A stretch of 64,000 bases of DNA, taken from assembly GCA_964583335.1 (NCBI GenBank), contig CAZOVG010000001.1, positions 62,001 to 126,000 of the forward strand. The letters run 5' to 3'. The notes under the pieces are model-generated. The model saw only the letters and a program-made list of their open reading frames with translations. It was not told the origin of the DNA and did not search any database. Below are positions 52,611-61,776 of the stretch, piece by piece. Each line of letters opens with the position of its first letter. Position 1 is the stretch's first letter. Both the position numbers and the translations under genes were made by a program. The stretch comes from JAGNKE01 sp964583335 (GTDB lineage: Bacteria > Pseudomonadota > Alphaproteobacteria > Micavibrionales > Micavibrionaceae).

Positions 52611-53816
52611 ATGGCAGAAGCAGACAATCTCAAGACAGTTCGCGATACACTTTTGGCAGAGCGTGAAAGGCTCGGTATCCGTGTTCCTGCGGGGCAGATC
52701 GGGACCAGAGGTTCCTCAGCCCCCATAGATGCCGGTATGAGCAGCGCCCTTGAGCAGCTTGTGATGCTGGCGCAGCTTCATGCGAGACGCAGCGAAGGCG
52801 ACATCACCCGAGGTTACAGCGAGGGTACGATTAATCTGGTCCGCCAGTACATGGCAGACCGGGGCGTTCCCGTCGAGAGCATCGACCGTTTCACGGCGTC
52901 CATCCAGGCGCTCGACACCGTCGCGCAAGGGCAGACCAAATCCACCTTCGACCAGCAATACCGCCCCGGCGCGACCGATTTGACGATGTTCAAGCTCGAC
53001 AGCCAGCAGCTTCTGGCCGGAACGCAGCGCGGAACGACGATTCCCCCGGCCGGTGCGTTGAGGCAAACCTTTGAGGGTACGGGAGCGACAGCCACGCCCG
53101 CTCCAAGAACAGTGGCGCCCGCGACAACTGCGCAGCCCGAGATTCCGACGCGCAGTGTGCGGGTTTCCTATTCTTACGATGACATTAATGCGATCCGAGA
53201 CAAGAGTGTGCGGTCCGTAGAGGAGAAGGCTGCGCTTGATGCTTGGCAGACCAGCTGGAACCGCTATGCCGGACAGCAAGGTTACAACACTATTTATAAC
53301 GCCCGCCAGACTGCGAAAGAGGCTTATGACAACCGGTTTAATTCCCAAAGGGAGATGATTACCCAGCGGACGGGTCTGATGGAGCAAAACGAAACCCTGC
53401 TTACCGGTCTTAAGGACAGAGAACTGACCCTCCGGATCGACGGACAGACGTACCGCATGTCCTGGAACCAAGTTCAGGCAGACGTTGGTTGGGTTGAGTG
53501 GAATGACAGCGATTTCCAGACGAAGTTGCGGAATGCCGCCAACCGAGCGCTCGAAGGGCTCAAGGAGAGCGAAGGCTATAATGCGCGCACTACGGAGATC
53601 ACGGACCTGAATAGGCGGATCTCTACTCATTTCAGTGATACTTATCAGGCGTTGCAGAGATCGCAGCGTGCGCTCGACACGGCGTGGGGCAATATCCGTG
53701 ATGACAAGATTCAGCTGACTCTCACCGTGCCCGACTACGACGCACAGGAGCGGACGATGGTTGCTGGCCGTCCCGATGTGGTTGAAACAGCCTTGCGGAC
53801 AGGCGGCGGACGCTAA
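52611..53816 (+). CDS. Large protein of unknown function with Pro/Thr linker
   Basis: I do not recognise this 401-residue protein. It has no signal peptide. Residues 1-140 are helical, a Pro/Thr/Ala linker covers about 145-182 (APRTVAPATTAQPEIPT), and the C-terminal 220 residues form a mostly helical domain with many Gln, Arg and Asp (about 185-380). The general build recalls the protein at 8.5-9.9 kb, but without clear residue matches. It has its own AT-rich upstream region and a strong terminator, so it is a single-gene unit. Confidence 0.75.
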   Translation: MAEADNLKTVRDTLLAERERLGIRVPAGQIGTRGSSAPIDAGMSSALEQLVMLAQLHARRSEGDITRGYSEGTINLVRQYMADRGVPVESIDRFTASIQALDTVAQGQTKSTFDQQYRPGATDLTMFKLDSQQLLAGTQRGTTIPPAGALRQTFEGTGATATPAPRTVAPATTAQPEIPTRSVRVSYSYDDINAIRDKSVRSVEEKAALDAWQTSWNRYAGQQGYNTIYNARQTAKEAYDNRFNSQREMITQRTGLMEQNETLLTGLKDRELTLRIDGQTYRMSWNQVQADVGWVEWNDSDFQTKLRNAANRALEGLKESEGYNARTTEITDLNRRISTHFSDTYQALQRSQRALDTAWGNIRDDKIQLTLTVPDYDAQERTMVAGRPDVVETALRTGGGR

Positions 53817-53844
53817 GCCTTCCTATCCATTTAAAGTTTTTTGA

Positions 53845-53873
53845 CCGCAGCCTTCACGGGCTGCGGTTTTTTA
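53845..53873 (+). terminator. Rho-independent terminator
   Basis: CCGCAGCC (53845-53852) pairs with GGCTGCGG (53859-53866), followed by a seven-base T run. It ends the 401-residue gene; alr ends on the opposite strand next to it. Confidence 0.9.
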
Positions 53874-54965
53874 TTAGGCGTATACTCTTTTGTAGCGCGG
53901 TCCGAGCGATGTAAGGATTTCATAACCTATCGTGCCCGCCGCCTGCGCCAGAGCGTCGGGGTCCTGATGCGGGCCGATGATCTCCAGCCGGTCGCCCGGA
54001 CCCGGAATTTGTGATTCCGGCACGGCGGTCAGATCACAGATGATCAGGTCCATTGAGACCCGTCCGCGGATCGGCAGCGCATGACCCCGCCAATACAGAA
54101 CGGCCTTGTTGCCTAACGTGCGCAAAAGCCCGTCGGCGTAGCCGACTCCGGCGACGGCGAGACGCGTTTCCTTATCGAATCGATATGTTGCGTTATACCC
54201 CGCCGTTTCGCCCGCTCGTGCGGTTCTGACTTGCAGGACGGGCGCGTCCAGAGAAACGGCCCTGCGCATAGGATTTTTCTTTTCAGGTGTGGGGTTTAGG
54301 CCATAAAGCGCCATGCCCGGGCGGGTGAGATCGCCCTGCCAGCCGTTATCGCCGAATATTGCGGAGGAATTGCAAAGAGAGCGCCTAACGCCCGGATAAT
54401 CCTGCGCGATTTCGGAAAAGCGTTTTGACTGCTGCGCGTTCATGGGATTTTGGGGTTCTTCGGAGCTGACGAAATGACTCATGATCATTTCAATCTTCAA
54501 ACCTTCGAGCAGGGTTTTGTTTTTACTGAGAGACTCCGCCTCGCCTGCTCCCAATCCCAGACGGTTCATCCCCGTATCGAAATGGAGGATGGCGGGTTTG
54601 GGGTGACCCTGTTTTGAGTCTGCGGCATAGGCGCGGATTTGTTCGAGAGCGTTCAGAACGGGCGTTAAACGACTCTGCGCAAAGTGTTTTTCGTCTTGAG
54701 GATCATAGCCGTGCAGGACGGCGATCACGGCGGGGCCGGGCAGATGGTGGCGCAGACGTACGCCCTCCTCCGGCGCGGCCACGAAAAAGGTGCGGCAACC
54801 CGCGTTATAAAGCGCCTTGGCGACCGGCTCCACACCGAGACCGTACGCGTCGGCCTTCACGGCGGCGGCGGTTTCGCATGCGGGGGCGGTCAGGGCGTCC
54901 AGAAGCCTGTAATTCTCCGCCAGCGCGGCGAGGTCGATTTCAAGATGTCCGCAGAAGGCGCTCAT
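53874..54965 (-). CDS. alr: Alanine racemase
   Basis: Alr interconverts L- and D-alanine for peptidoglycan. The 363-residue fold-type III PLP enzyme has the PLP lysine in AAVKADAYGLGVEP (about 34-47), the FDTGMNRLGL block and LYGLNPTP. The Tyr of the second catalytic pair is probably in AGYNATYRF, with GVGYADGL after it. It follows dnaB by 6 bp on the same strand, an order common in proteobacteria. Confidence 0.95.
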   Translation of the reverse strand: MSAFCGHLEIDLAALAENYRLLDALTAPACETAAAVKADAYGLGVEPVAKALYNAGCRTFFVAAPEEGVRLRHHLPGPAVIAVLHGYDPQDEKHFAQSRLTPVLNALEQIRAYAADSKQGHPKPAILHFDTGMNRLGLGAGEAESLSKNKTLLEGLKIEMIMSHFVSSEEPQNPMNAQQSKRFSEIAQDYPGVRRSLCNSSAIFGDNGWQGDLTRPGMALYGLNPTPEKKNPMRRAVSLDAPVLQVRTARAGETAGYNATYRFDKETRLAVAGVGYADGLLRTLGNKAVLYWRGHALPIRGRVSMDLIICDLTAVPESQIPGPGDRLEIIGPHQDPDALAQAAGTIGYEILTSLGPRYKRVYA

Positions 54966-54971
54966 GCCGGT

Positions 54972-56471
54972 TTAGTAGTCCGCAGCGCTGTGCACGATAT
55001 CGAGATCGCGGAAGCGGGTCAGGCGGCCTTCGAAGTGCATCCGCACCGTGCCGATGGGGCCGTGACGCTGTTTGGCGACGATGCATTCGCCGATGCTGTG
55101 GGCGCGCTCCATCTTTTCCTGCCATGCCATATGCTTTTCCGTGCCGGGTTCGGGTTCGGCCCGCGAGAGGTAGTATTCCTCCCGGTAAACGAACATGACC
55201 ACGTCGGCGTCCTGTTCGATGGACCCGGACTCGCGAAGGTCGGAGAGCATGGGGCGTTTATCCTCGCGCTGTTCTACCGCCCGCGAAAGCTGGGAGAGGG
55301 CGAGGACGGGGATTTCCAGTTCCTTGGCGATCGCCTTCAGGCCGCGCGTGATTTCCGAGACTTCAAGTACCCTGTTTTCCTGTCCCTGCTTCGAGCCGCT
55401 GCCGCGCAGAAGCTGGAGATAATCCACCACGAGCATCGAGAGGCCATGCTGGCGTTTTAATCGCCTTGCGCGGGTGCGGACCGCACTGATGGAGAGGGCG
55501 GGCGTGTCGTCGATGTAGAGAGGCACCTGGCTCAGGCGCTGGCTAGCCTCCACGAAGGCGCGGAAATCTTCCTGCCGGATGTTGCCCTTACGGATCGCGT
55601 CGCCGGAGATGTTCGAGCAGTCAGCCAAAATACGCGTGGCGAGCTGGTCGGAGGACATTTCCAGAGAGAAGAACCCGACGACCGCGCCCTGTTCGCCCTT
55701 GTTCTCTGCATAGGCGTTGGCCGCATTGAAGGCGAGGTTGGTCGCAAGGGCCGTCTTGCCCATTGAGGGGCGGCCGGCCAGAATTAGCAAGTCTGACTTC
55801 TGCAATCCCCCCAGAAGCTTATCAAGGTCGCGAAGGCCCGTGGTCACCCCCGTGACGCTCCCCTCGCTCTTGAAGGCTTTTTCCGCGTGTTCGATCGCGA
55901 CGAGAACGGAATCGCGCAACGTTACGAACCCCCCCTGCGCCTGCCCGCTTTCGGCCAGCGAGAAGAGTCGGGCTTCCGCCGCCTCGATTACATTCTGCGC
56001 GTCGGATTCGAGATTCTGGTCGAAGGCTTCGTTGACCACCTCCTCGCCCAGCGCGATGAGTTCGCGGCGCAGATGCAGGTCATAGATGGTGCGGGCGTAA
56101 TCTTCGGCGTTGATGGTGCTGACAATTCCGGCGGCGAGATCTGCGAGATAGCCCGCGCCGCCGATATCGGCCAGATCCTGATCTTTCTCGAAATAGCCCT
56201 TGAGGGTGACAGGGTTGGCGGCCTGCCCCCGGTCGATCAGGATCGTGATCGCGCGGTAGATGCGCTGGTGCGCGGGCAAATAGAAATGCTCGAATTTAAG
56301 AAAGTCGCTGATTTTCTCAAGCGCGCGGTTGTCGATGAGCAGCACACCCAGAAGCCCCTGTTCCGCCTCCTCATTAAAGGGGAGGACGCGGTAAGGGCGC
56401 GGTTCGTCCGAGGGGTGCGCGTTTTGACGCCGGGCGCGGCCGGCGGGATCGACCAGAAGCTCTAAACTCAT
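54972..56471 (-). CDS. dnaB: Replicative DNA helicase DnaB
   Basis: DnaB is the hexameric helicase of the replication fork. The 499-residue protein has an N-terminal primase-interacting domain (NEEAEQGLLGVLLIDNRAL) and a RecA-like core with Walker A GRPSMGKTALATNLA and Walker B-type LSMLVVDYLQLLRG. LSQLSRAVEQREDKRPMLSD and DADVVMFVYREEYY follow. No intein is present. The ATG at 56471 was chosen over a TTG at 56477. alr follows immediately. Confidence 0.97.
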   Translation of the reverse strand: MSLELLVDPAGRARRQNAHPSDEPRPYRVLPFNEEAEQGLLGVLLIDNRALEKISDFLKFEHFYLPAHQRIYRAITILIDRGQAANPVTLKGYFEKDQDLADIGGAGYLADLAAGIVSTINAEDYARTIYDLHLRRELIALGEEVVNEAFDQNLESDAQNVIEAAEARLFSLAESGQAQGGFVTLRDSVLVAIEHAEKAFKSEGSVTGVTTGLRDLDKLLGGLQKSDLLILAGRPSMGKTALATNLAFNAANAYAENKGEQGAVVGFFSLEMSSDQLATRILADCSNISGDAIRKGNIRQEDFRAFVEASQRLSQVPLYIDDTPALSISAVRTRARRLKRQHGLSMLVVDYLQLLRGSGSKQGQENRVLEVSEITRGLKAIAKELEIPVLALSQLSRAVEQREDKRPMLSDLRESGSIEQDADVVMFVYREEYYLSRAEPEPGTEKHMAWQEKMERAHSIGECIVAKQRHGPIGTVRMHFEGRLTRFRDLDIVHSAADY

Positions 56472-56557
56472 AAGCAAAGGCTAGCAAACGCTTGTTTCGT
56501 TCGCTAGCCTTCATGATGTTTATGCCGTGTGAATCACGGGGATATAAGGGGGAGGAC

Positions 56558-57280
56558 TTATTCCTCGCCACCTTCTTCGGAGGTTTCGGCCTTCTTGGAT
56601 TTCTTGGCTTTCTTCTCGGCGCGCTCTTTGGATTTTTCAGAGCGTTCCGATTCCTCGGCGTTTTCTTCTTCTTCCTCAGCCTTGCGGGCTTTCTGCGCTT
56701 CCAGACCTTCCGCGTCGAGCAGTTGGTTCAGGGCTTCCTCGCTCTGAATTTCGGCTGCCGGCTTGCGGTTGTCTTCACCCGCGATCAGAGCCTGTCCGGT
56801 TCTGGCCTGGGTTTCGGCTTCGTCAGCCGAACGAGCGATGTTGATCACCACGGTGACCTTCACTTCCGGGTGGACCATGATGTCCACGGGGATCAGGCCC
56901 AGCGATTTGAAGTTCTGATTTAGACGCACCATGTTGCGCTGAATCGTTACTTTCGTTTCCGCCAGAATGGCATCGGCGATGTCACGCGCGGTGACGGATC
57001 CGTAAAGCTGTCCTGCTTCGGATGCCTGACGGATCAGCGGAATCTTGGTGCCGTCGATCTTGTCGGCGAGCTTCTGAGCTTCCTTTTTGCGCTTTTCGTT
57101 TTCGGCGGCGAGGTGCTTTTTTTGCGCCTCAAAGTACGCCACGTTTGCCTTGCTGGCCCGGAGGGCTTTTTTCTGCGGAAGGAGGAAGTTGCGTGCGTAG
57201 CCGGGCTTTACGCTTACGACGTCGCCCATCTCTCCCAGATTTTCCACATGCTCTAGCAAAATTACTTGTGTTGCAGACAT
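56558..57280 (-). CDS. rplI: Ribosomal protein bL9, extended
   Basis: bL9 is a large-subunit protein. The first 150 residues are canonical, with VILLEHVENLGEMGDVVSVK and GYARNFLLPQKKAL. The C-terminal 90 residues beyond the E. coli length (149) are highly charged, ending in Lys/Glu/Ala repeats (ERAEKKAKKSKKAETSEEGG). Such tails occur in several alphaproteobacteria. The gene closes the rpsF-rpsR-rplI operon. Confidence 0.96.
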   Translation of the reverse strand: MSATQVILLEHVENLGEMGDVVSVKPGYARNFLLPQKKALRASKANVAYFEAQKKHLAAENEKRKKEAQKLADKIDGTKIPLIRQASEAGQLYGSVTARDIADAILAETKVTIQRNMVRLNQNFKSLGLIPVDIMVHPEVKVTVVINIARSADEAETQARTGQALIAGEDNRKPAAEIQSEEALNQLLDAEGLEAQKARKAEEEEENAEESERSEKSKERAEKKAKKSKKAETSEEGGEE

Positions 57281-57304
57281 GTCATTTGTCTCCTGATCTC
57301 TTGA

Positions 57305-57577
57305 TTAGCGGCGGCCGGTCGGACCATCCGACTCGTTGCGCACGTAGGGCAGAAGCGCCATGTAGCGTGCGCGTTTGATCGCTTGGGCCAGTTCGCGTTG
57401 TTTTTTCTGCGAAACGGCTGTGATGCGGCTGGGGATCATCTTGCCCCGCTCGGAAATGTAGCGGTTCAAGAGTTTAACGTCTTTCCAGTCGATCACCGGC
57501 GCTTTGGGGCCCGTGAACGGGCACGTCTTGCGGCGGCGGAAAAAGGGACGTTTTACGGTTGGTACATCGGCGCTCAT
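57305..57577 (-). CDS. rpsR: Ribosomal protein bS18
   Basis: bS18 is a small-subunit protein that partners bS6. The 90-residue protein has KTCPFTGPKAPVIDWKDVKL and the C-terminal SQKKQRELAQAIKRARYMAL. Its ATG overlaps the rpsF stop by one base, and rplI follows 24 bp later. Confidence 0.97.
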   Translation of the reverse strand: MSADVPTVKRPFFRRRKTCPFTGPKAPVIDWKDVKLLNRYISERGKMIPSRITAVSQKKQRELAQAIKRARYMALLPYVRNESDGPTGRR

Positions 57578-57948
57578 TATGCAGCTTCCTTGTCGTCGGA
57601 TTGGTTGTTCTCATTGTATTCGTCGCGACCGCCGCCCAGAATGACGGAGGGGCCCGTGGACAGGACTTCCTGACGCACGGTGAGATAACGGAGAATGTCT
57701 TCGCTGATGCGCATAAGACGCTCCATCTCATGAATGGCGGGCGGGGGAGAATCGCTCTCGATCAGGGCGTAATGCGCGCGGCGGCTTTTCTTGATACGAT
57801 AAGCCAAGGTGCGCAGACCCCAATGTTCGGTTTTGTGGATTTTTCCACCGTTTTCGGTGATGACTTTGGAAAATTGCTCGATCAGATCTTTGACCTGCTG
57901 GTCACCCAGATCCTGCCGCGCAATAAACACGGTTTCGTAAAAAGGCAT
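57577..57948 (-). CDS. rpsF: Ribosomal protein bS6
   Basis: bS6 pairs with bS18 on the 30S platform. The 123-residue protein starts MPFYETVFIARQDLGDQQVK and has the TEHWGLRTLAYRIKKSRRAH core. The ATG at 57948 is preceded by AGAGGACATAAT; the longer frame to 58101 has no matching residues. The leader upstream may hold the S6:S18 autoregulatory RNA known from other bacteria, but I did not resolve its fold. Confidence 0.97.
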   Translation of the reverse strand: MPFYETVFIARQDLGDQQVKDLIEQFSKVITENGGKIHKTEHWGLRTLAYRIKKSRRAHYALIESDSPPPAIHEMERLMRISEDILRYLTVRQEVLSTGPSVILGGGRDEYNENNQSDDKEAA

Positions 57949-58148
57949 ATTATGTCCTCTCGGTTTACGCTTTCGGTGTCTGAGCGAACCCATTTCGCCC
58001 AATTTTCCGAACGCTAAGCTGACGGACTTGCCGCCAGCGAGGTTTAATGTGGCGGCACTATTGTGTATTTCAGGGCGGAAAGCAAGGATTTTTTGCGCCA
58101 ACAGGCGCCCACCGGAGCGTTATCCGGGTTTTAGGCCTGAAAGGGCTG

Positions 58149-58460
58149 TTAGCGGCCACCCTCAACCGGGCGATTCACGTTGGTCGCACGGGTTACGTAG
58201 GATGCCAAAAACCCCGACCAGTTGGCGGAAGGGTCCATAATTTTATGCTTTTTCATACCCTTACGCAGAATTTGCTCCAACTGCTCGCGGGTCAGGGCCG
58301 GATCGCGCAGAGCATTCTTGAACTGCGATAGCGCCATGGCCGCGAAATCGGCATAGTCCGCATTGGTGTAACCGTGCATGGAAAAATCATGGTAGGCTGC
58401 GCTGGTTTCCTCAATAATATCGAGGACTTCACGCTGGATGGCTTCGTCTCTATTCTTCAT
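58149..58460 (-). CDS. Small protein of unknown function
   Basis: I do not recognise this 103-residue protein. It is soluble and helical (DEAIQREVLDIIEETSAAYH), with an aromatic HGYTNADYADFAAMAL segment. It lies about 200 bp upstream of rpsF on the same strand. There is no signal peptide and the function is unknown. Confidence 0.65.
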   Translation of the reverse strand: MKNRDEAIQREVLDIIEETSAAYHDFSMHGYTNADYADFAAMALSQFKNALRDPALTREQLEQILRKGMKKHKIMDPSANWSGFLASYVTRATNVNRPVEGGR

Positions 58461-58694
58461 GTTCGTATTCCTGAAAATTCTTTAAAAAATCTCTTGCCAA
58501 AATTATATAAAAGTATATCTTCCGGGCAGGTCGGGGGACGCATGTTCGCCGATGTTCTGCTTTGAAGACTGTGGTGAACCACACCGCAGACGCAAATTTT
58601 CGCATAATTCCCGCTTACCGTGCAAACTTTTACTTTGGTGCATTGCGTCAAAGTGCGGATTTTTCTATGGGTTTGACTGTGGATACTTTTTGTA

Positions 58695-58722
58695 TTGACA
58701 CAGCCCGCCTTAAAAATAATGT
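58695..58722 (+). promoter_or_regulatory. Candidate sigma70-type promoter of fabD
   Basis: A perfect TTGACA (58695-58700) is followed 16 bp later by TAATGT (58717-58722), a partial match to TATAAT. It lies about 40 bp upstream of the fabD start. Confidence 0.45.
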
Positions 58723-58758
58723 TTGAGCGAATTTTTCAAAATAAACGGCAGGTGCTTC

Positions 58759-59703
58759 ATGAAACGCGCATACGTATTCCCCGGACAAGGTTCCCAATCG
58801 GTCGGGATGGGCAAAGCCCTTTACGATTCGTTTCCTGAAGCACGGGCGGTTTTCGAGGCCGTTGACGATGCGCTGAACCGCAAGCTGAGCGCCATGATTT
58901 TTAACGGGCCGGATACGGATTTGAATCTGACGGAGAACACCCAGCCTGCGCTGATGGCCGTTTCGATGGCGGCGGTGCGGGTTCTGGAGGCGCACGGGGT
59001 CGATCTCGCGGCCACGGGCGCGTTCGTTGCCGGACATTCGCTGGGCGAATATTCCGCCCTGACGGCCGCCGGAACGCTGAGGATCGAGGATACGGCTAAG
59101 CTTTTGAAGCTGCGTGGGGAGTCGATGCAGAAGGCGGTTCCGGTCGGTGTCGGCGCGATGGCGGCCATTCTGGGGCTGGACATGCCGGACGTGCAAGCGA
59201 TCGCTTCCGAGGCCGCCGGGGCGGAGGTGTGCGCCGCCGCCAACGATAATTCAGACGGGCAGGTCGTCGTGAGCGGACATAAAGCCGCCGTCGAGCGGGC
59301 GGTTGCGCTTGCCTCCACGCGCGGAGCCAAACGCGCCGTGATGCTTCCGGTCAGCGCGCCATTTCATTGCGCGTTGATGGCCCCGGCGGCGGATGCGATG
59401 CGCGGCGCGCTGGCGGCCACGACGTTCAATCCGCCCGCCCTTCCGGTCGTCACCAACATCACCGCGCAGGCGGAGAGCGACCCGGCCAAGCTGCGCGATC
59501 TTCTAGTCGAGCAGATCACGGGCACGGTGCGCTGGCGCGAGTCGGTTCTGTGGATGGCGTCGCAGGGCGTGACAGAGATCGTCGAGATCGGCGCGGGTAA
59601 GGTTCTGTCCGGGCTGGTGCGCCGGATCGACAAGACGATCGTTTGCCGCAATCTTGAGACACCCGAAGAGATCGGCGCGTTCGCGCAGTCGCTTAAATCA
59701 TAA
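58759..59703 (+). CDS. fabD: Malonyl CoA-acyl carrier protein transacylase
   Basis: FabD loads malonate onto ACP for fatty-acid synthesis. The 314-residue protein has the N-terminal FPGQGSQSVGMG, the nucleophile motif GHSLGEYSALTAAG (about 90-103) and the catalytic His in PVSAPFHCALM. The ATG at 58759 removes 12 non-family residues from the longer frame. fabG usually follows closely, but here it is about 930 bp downstream behind an opposing gene and an AT-rich gap. Confidence 0.96.
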   Translation: MKRAYVFPGQGSQSVGMGKALYDSFPEARAVFEAVDDALNRKLSAMIFNGPDTDLNLTENTQPALMAVSMAAVRVLEAHGVDLAATGAFVAGHSLGEYSALTAAGTLRIEDTAKLLKLRGESMQKAVPVGVGAMAAILGLDMPDVQAIASEAAGAEVCAAANDNSDGQVVVSGHKAAVERAVALASTRGAKRAVMLPVSAPFHCALMAPAADAMRGALAATTFNPPALPVVTNITAQAESDPAKLRDLLVEQITGTVRWRESVLWMASQGVTEIVEIGAGKVLSGLVRRIDKTIVCRNLETPEEIGAFAQSLKS

Positions 59704-59716
59704 AAGAGCGGATGTT

Positions 59717-60112
59717 TTAGAGGGCTGCCGCGTGGACGGGTTCGTCCTCTCGGTCGAGGTCGAGTGCCGGACCTTCGGGCAGGGGACGCCAGAGGTGTTG
59801 CTGGGCCGTTTCGATGTTCGACACGACGCCCCGCAAGGCGCGGCTGATATCGGGGTTGCCGAAATGGCGCTCGTGCAGATTGGCAGCGTCCAGGATCGCC
59901 TCGCGGTGATGCACCAGTGCGAACAAATCCTCATAGTCGATCTCGACCATGCCGGCGGCGTTGGGATCGGATTTTTCAAGGATGCCCTGAAGGGCGTTGA
60001 CGAGCGCAGTCCGCTGCTCGGCTTTTTCGGGATATACTTCGCGGGAGAAGGCCTCGACAACGGCTTGTCTCAAGGTTTCCACCAGTTCGCGTACGGTCGG
60101 CTCACCTGTCAT
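59717..60112 (-). CDS. Protein of unknown function
   Basis: I do not recognise this 131-residue protein. It is acidic, soluble and helical, with VRELVETLRQAVVEAFSREV at the N-terminus, DYEDLFALVHHREAILDAAN in the middle and a tail rich in Asp and Pro. It lies opposite in direction between fabD and fabG, interrupting the usual fab cluster. No function can be given. Confidence 0.65.
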   Translation of the reverse strand: MTGEPTVRELVETLRQAVVEAFSREVYPEKAEQRTALVNALQGILEKSDPNAAGMVEIDYEDLFALVHHREAILDAANLHERHFGNPDISRALRGVVSNIETAQQHLWRPLPEGPALDLDREDEPVHAAAL

Positions 60113-60628
60113 GATAATCGTCCTGCATTATGAGTCTTTTTAACGGACTTAATACCTGTAACAACGTCCTTACATCTATAGCGACAGTCGGCCGTTTGTG
60201 CAAACTTAAGTCGCTCAACGACGCCATATAGAATGTCTGTCTAACTTCCGCTGCGGAGATCATAATAGTATTTTACTCTGATTTTTTCTCCAAATGCTTA
60301 AAAATATACCAGATTTTATATAAATTCTAGCATTAAGCGTTCGATTTCGCACGTCTTTCAACCGTTTGATCCCGTTGGTCTTTTTAAGGTCTATTTCGTG
60401 TGGTTTGGCGTTTGTCCATGTGGCGCTTTTGGCTGAAACAGCCAAATTTTCACTACGGCGCATCTTATTGAGAATGATTATCACTGTCAATACCCTGCGG
60501 ACTTCCCTTCCCCTTCAAGTTTTCTGCCTGCAATTTAGTGGCTGCAGGCCTAATTTTTTTCCAAGCTTTACAAGCCTAATTTGAAACTTTAATCATGACT
60601 AGACCATGACCAAGGGGATGGATGCAAG
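60113..60628. other. 516-bp gene-poor AT-rich region
   Basis: I see no convincing protein gene; the short ORFs on both strands (60260-60490 and 60366-60584) have no recognisable product. A terminator-like hairpin lies at 60526-60549, followed by a T-rich run. The region must hold the promoters of the flanking genes and may encode a small RNA ending at that hairpin. Confidence 0.45.
60526..60560 (+). terminator. Orphan terminator-like hairpin
   Basis: GCCTGCA (60526-60532) pairs with TGCAGGC (60543-60549), followed by CTAATTTTTTT. No annotated + strand gene lies within the preceding 800 bp, so it may end an unannotated transcript. Confidence 0.5.
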
Positions 60629-61366
60629 ATGTTTGATCTGACGGGAAAGAAGGCGCTGGTGACGGGCGCGACGGGCGGAATCGGCGAGGCGATCGCGCGG
60701 GCGCTGCATGCACAGGGCGCGGAGGTCGGCATTTCCGGGCGCAACGGCGACAAGCTTGCGGAACTGGCGAAGGCGCTGGGTTCGCGCGTGCATGTCCTGC
60801 CCGCCGATCTATCGGACGACGAGGCGATCGGCGATCTGGTCAAGCGCGCCGAGGAGGCGATGGGACAGATCGACATTCTGGTGAATAATGCCGGGCTGAC
60901 GAAGGACGGGCTTTCGATGCGGATGAGCCGCGAAGACTGGCAGGGCGTTCTGGACGTCAACCTGACCGCGCCGTTCCGTTTGGCGCAGGCCGTGCAGCGC
61001 GGAATGATGAAGCGCCGCTGGGGCCGGATCATCAACATTTCATCCATCGTCGGCGTGACAGGGAATCCGGGCCAGTGCAATTACGTGGCGTCGAAGGCCG
61101 GAATGATCGGCTGGAGCAAGGCGATGGCGGCGGAAATCGCGAGCCGCAACATCACCGTGAACTGCGTCGCGCCGGGCTTTATCGCCACGCCGATGACCGA
61201 GGTTCTGACCGACGACCAGAAAGCGAAAATCAATTCCACCATTCCGATGGGCCGCATGGGCACCTCGGCCGATATCGCGGCGGCGGCGGCGTTTCTGGCG
61301 AGCGAAGAGGCTTCCTACGTCACCGGGCAGACGATTCACGTCAATGGCGGCATGGCGATGATTTGA
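60629..61366 (+). CDS. fabG: 3-oxoacyl-[acyl-carrier-protein] reductase
   Basis: FabG reduces 3-oxoacyl-ACP with NADPH in fatty-acid elongation. The 245-residue short-chain dehydrogenase has the coenzyme loop VTGATGGIGEAIARAL, NNAGLTKDGLSMRMS, the catalytic Ser in INISSIVGVTGNPGQCN and YVASKAGMIG (YxxxK). It ends with the FabG-typical YVTGQTIHVNGGMAMI. acpP, which usually follows, is absent from the window. Confidence 0.96.
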   Translation: MFDLTGKKALVTGATGGIGEAIARALHAQGAEVGISGRNGDKLAELAKALGSRVHVLPADLSDDEAIGDLVKRAEEAMGQIDILVNNAGLTKDGLSMRMSREDWQGVLDVNLTAPFRLAQAVQRGMMKRRWGRIINISSIVGVTGNPGQCNYVASKAGMIGWSKAMAAEIASRNITVNCVAPGFIATPMTEVLTDDQKAKINSTIPMGRMGTSADIAAAAAFLASEEASYVTGQTIHVNGGMAMI

Positions 61367-61376
61367 GGGGTGTATT

Positions 61377-61712
61377 TCAGTTCCTGTGGGCTATGAAAAT
61401 ATAGGCCTTGGTGACCAGATAATACGCCAGAACGCCGAGCGCATAAATCAGGAAGGCCGGAAAGAGGACAAGCACACATAACACCCCGGCAAGCAGGCCG
61501 TCCGTTATCTCCTCGAAGATGATCCACCCGGCGAGGGCCACGCCCAAAACACACAGAGCGATCCAGATTTTATGAAAGACCGGGAATGCGTCCTCGGTTT
61601 TTTCGTCGAGATTCATCCCCTTGTCGGACAGATCGCCCATGTTTTCCTGATAATGCAGGAAAAACGCGCCGATGGCTCCGGTCAACAGCTTGAATAATGG
61701 CATGGGGTTCAC
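61377..61712 (-). CDS. Small membrane protein, unknown
   Basis: I do not recognise this 111-residue protein. It has a short N-terminal hydrophobic stretch, a charged loop (DLSDKGMNLDEKTEDAFP), then two strong membrane helices (about 48-66 and 73-100). No conserved motif is visible. It is convergent with fabG, whose stop lies 10 bp away. Confidence 0.6.
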   Translation of the reverse strand: MNPMPLFKLLTGAIGAFFLHYQENMGDLSDKGMNLDEKTEDAFPVFHKIWIALCVLGVALAGWIIFEEITDGLLAGVLCVLVLFPAFLIYALGVLAYYLVTKAYIFIAHRN

Positions 61713-61776
61713 TCCGTCAGGCTCTGTCCGGGTTTAGTCTAAGGCGGTCGGGTTTACAGAGGGTTAAGCGGGGCGC

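Noticed and set aside
58678..58686. One-mismatch DnaA box (TGTGGATAC) before fabD
   Set aside because: A single imperfect match without known DnaA control of fabD; not distinguishable from chance.
60260..60490. 76-codon ORF on the - strand in the fabD-fabG gap
   Set aside because: AT-rich, no ribosome site, no recognisable product, and no support from neighbours.
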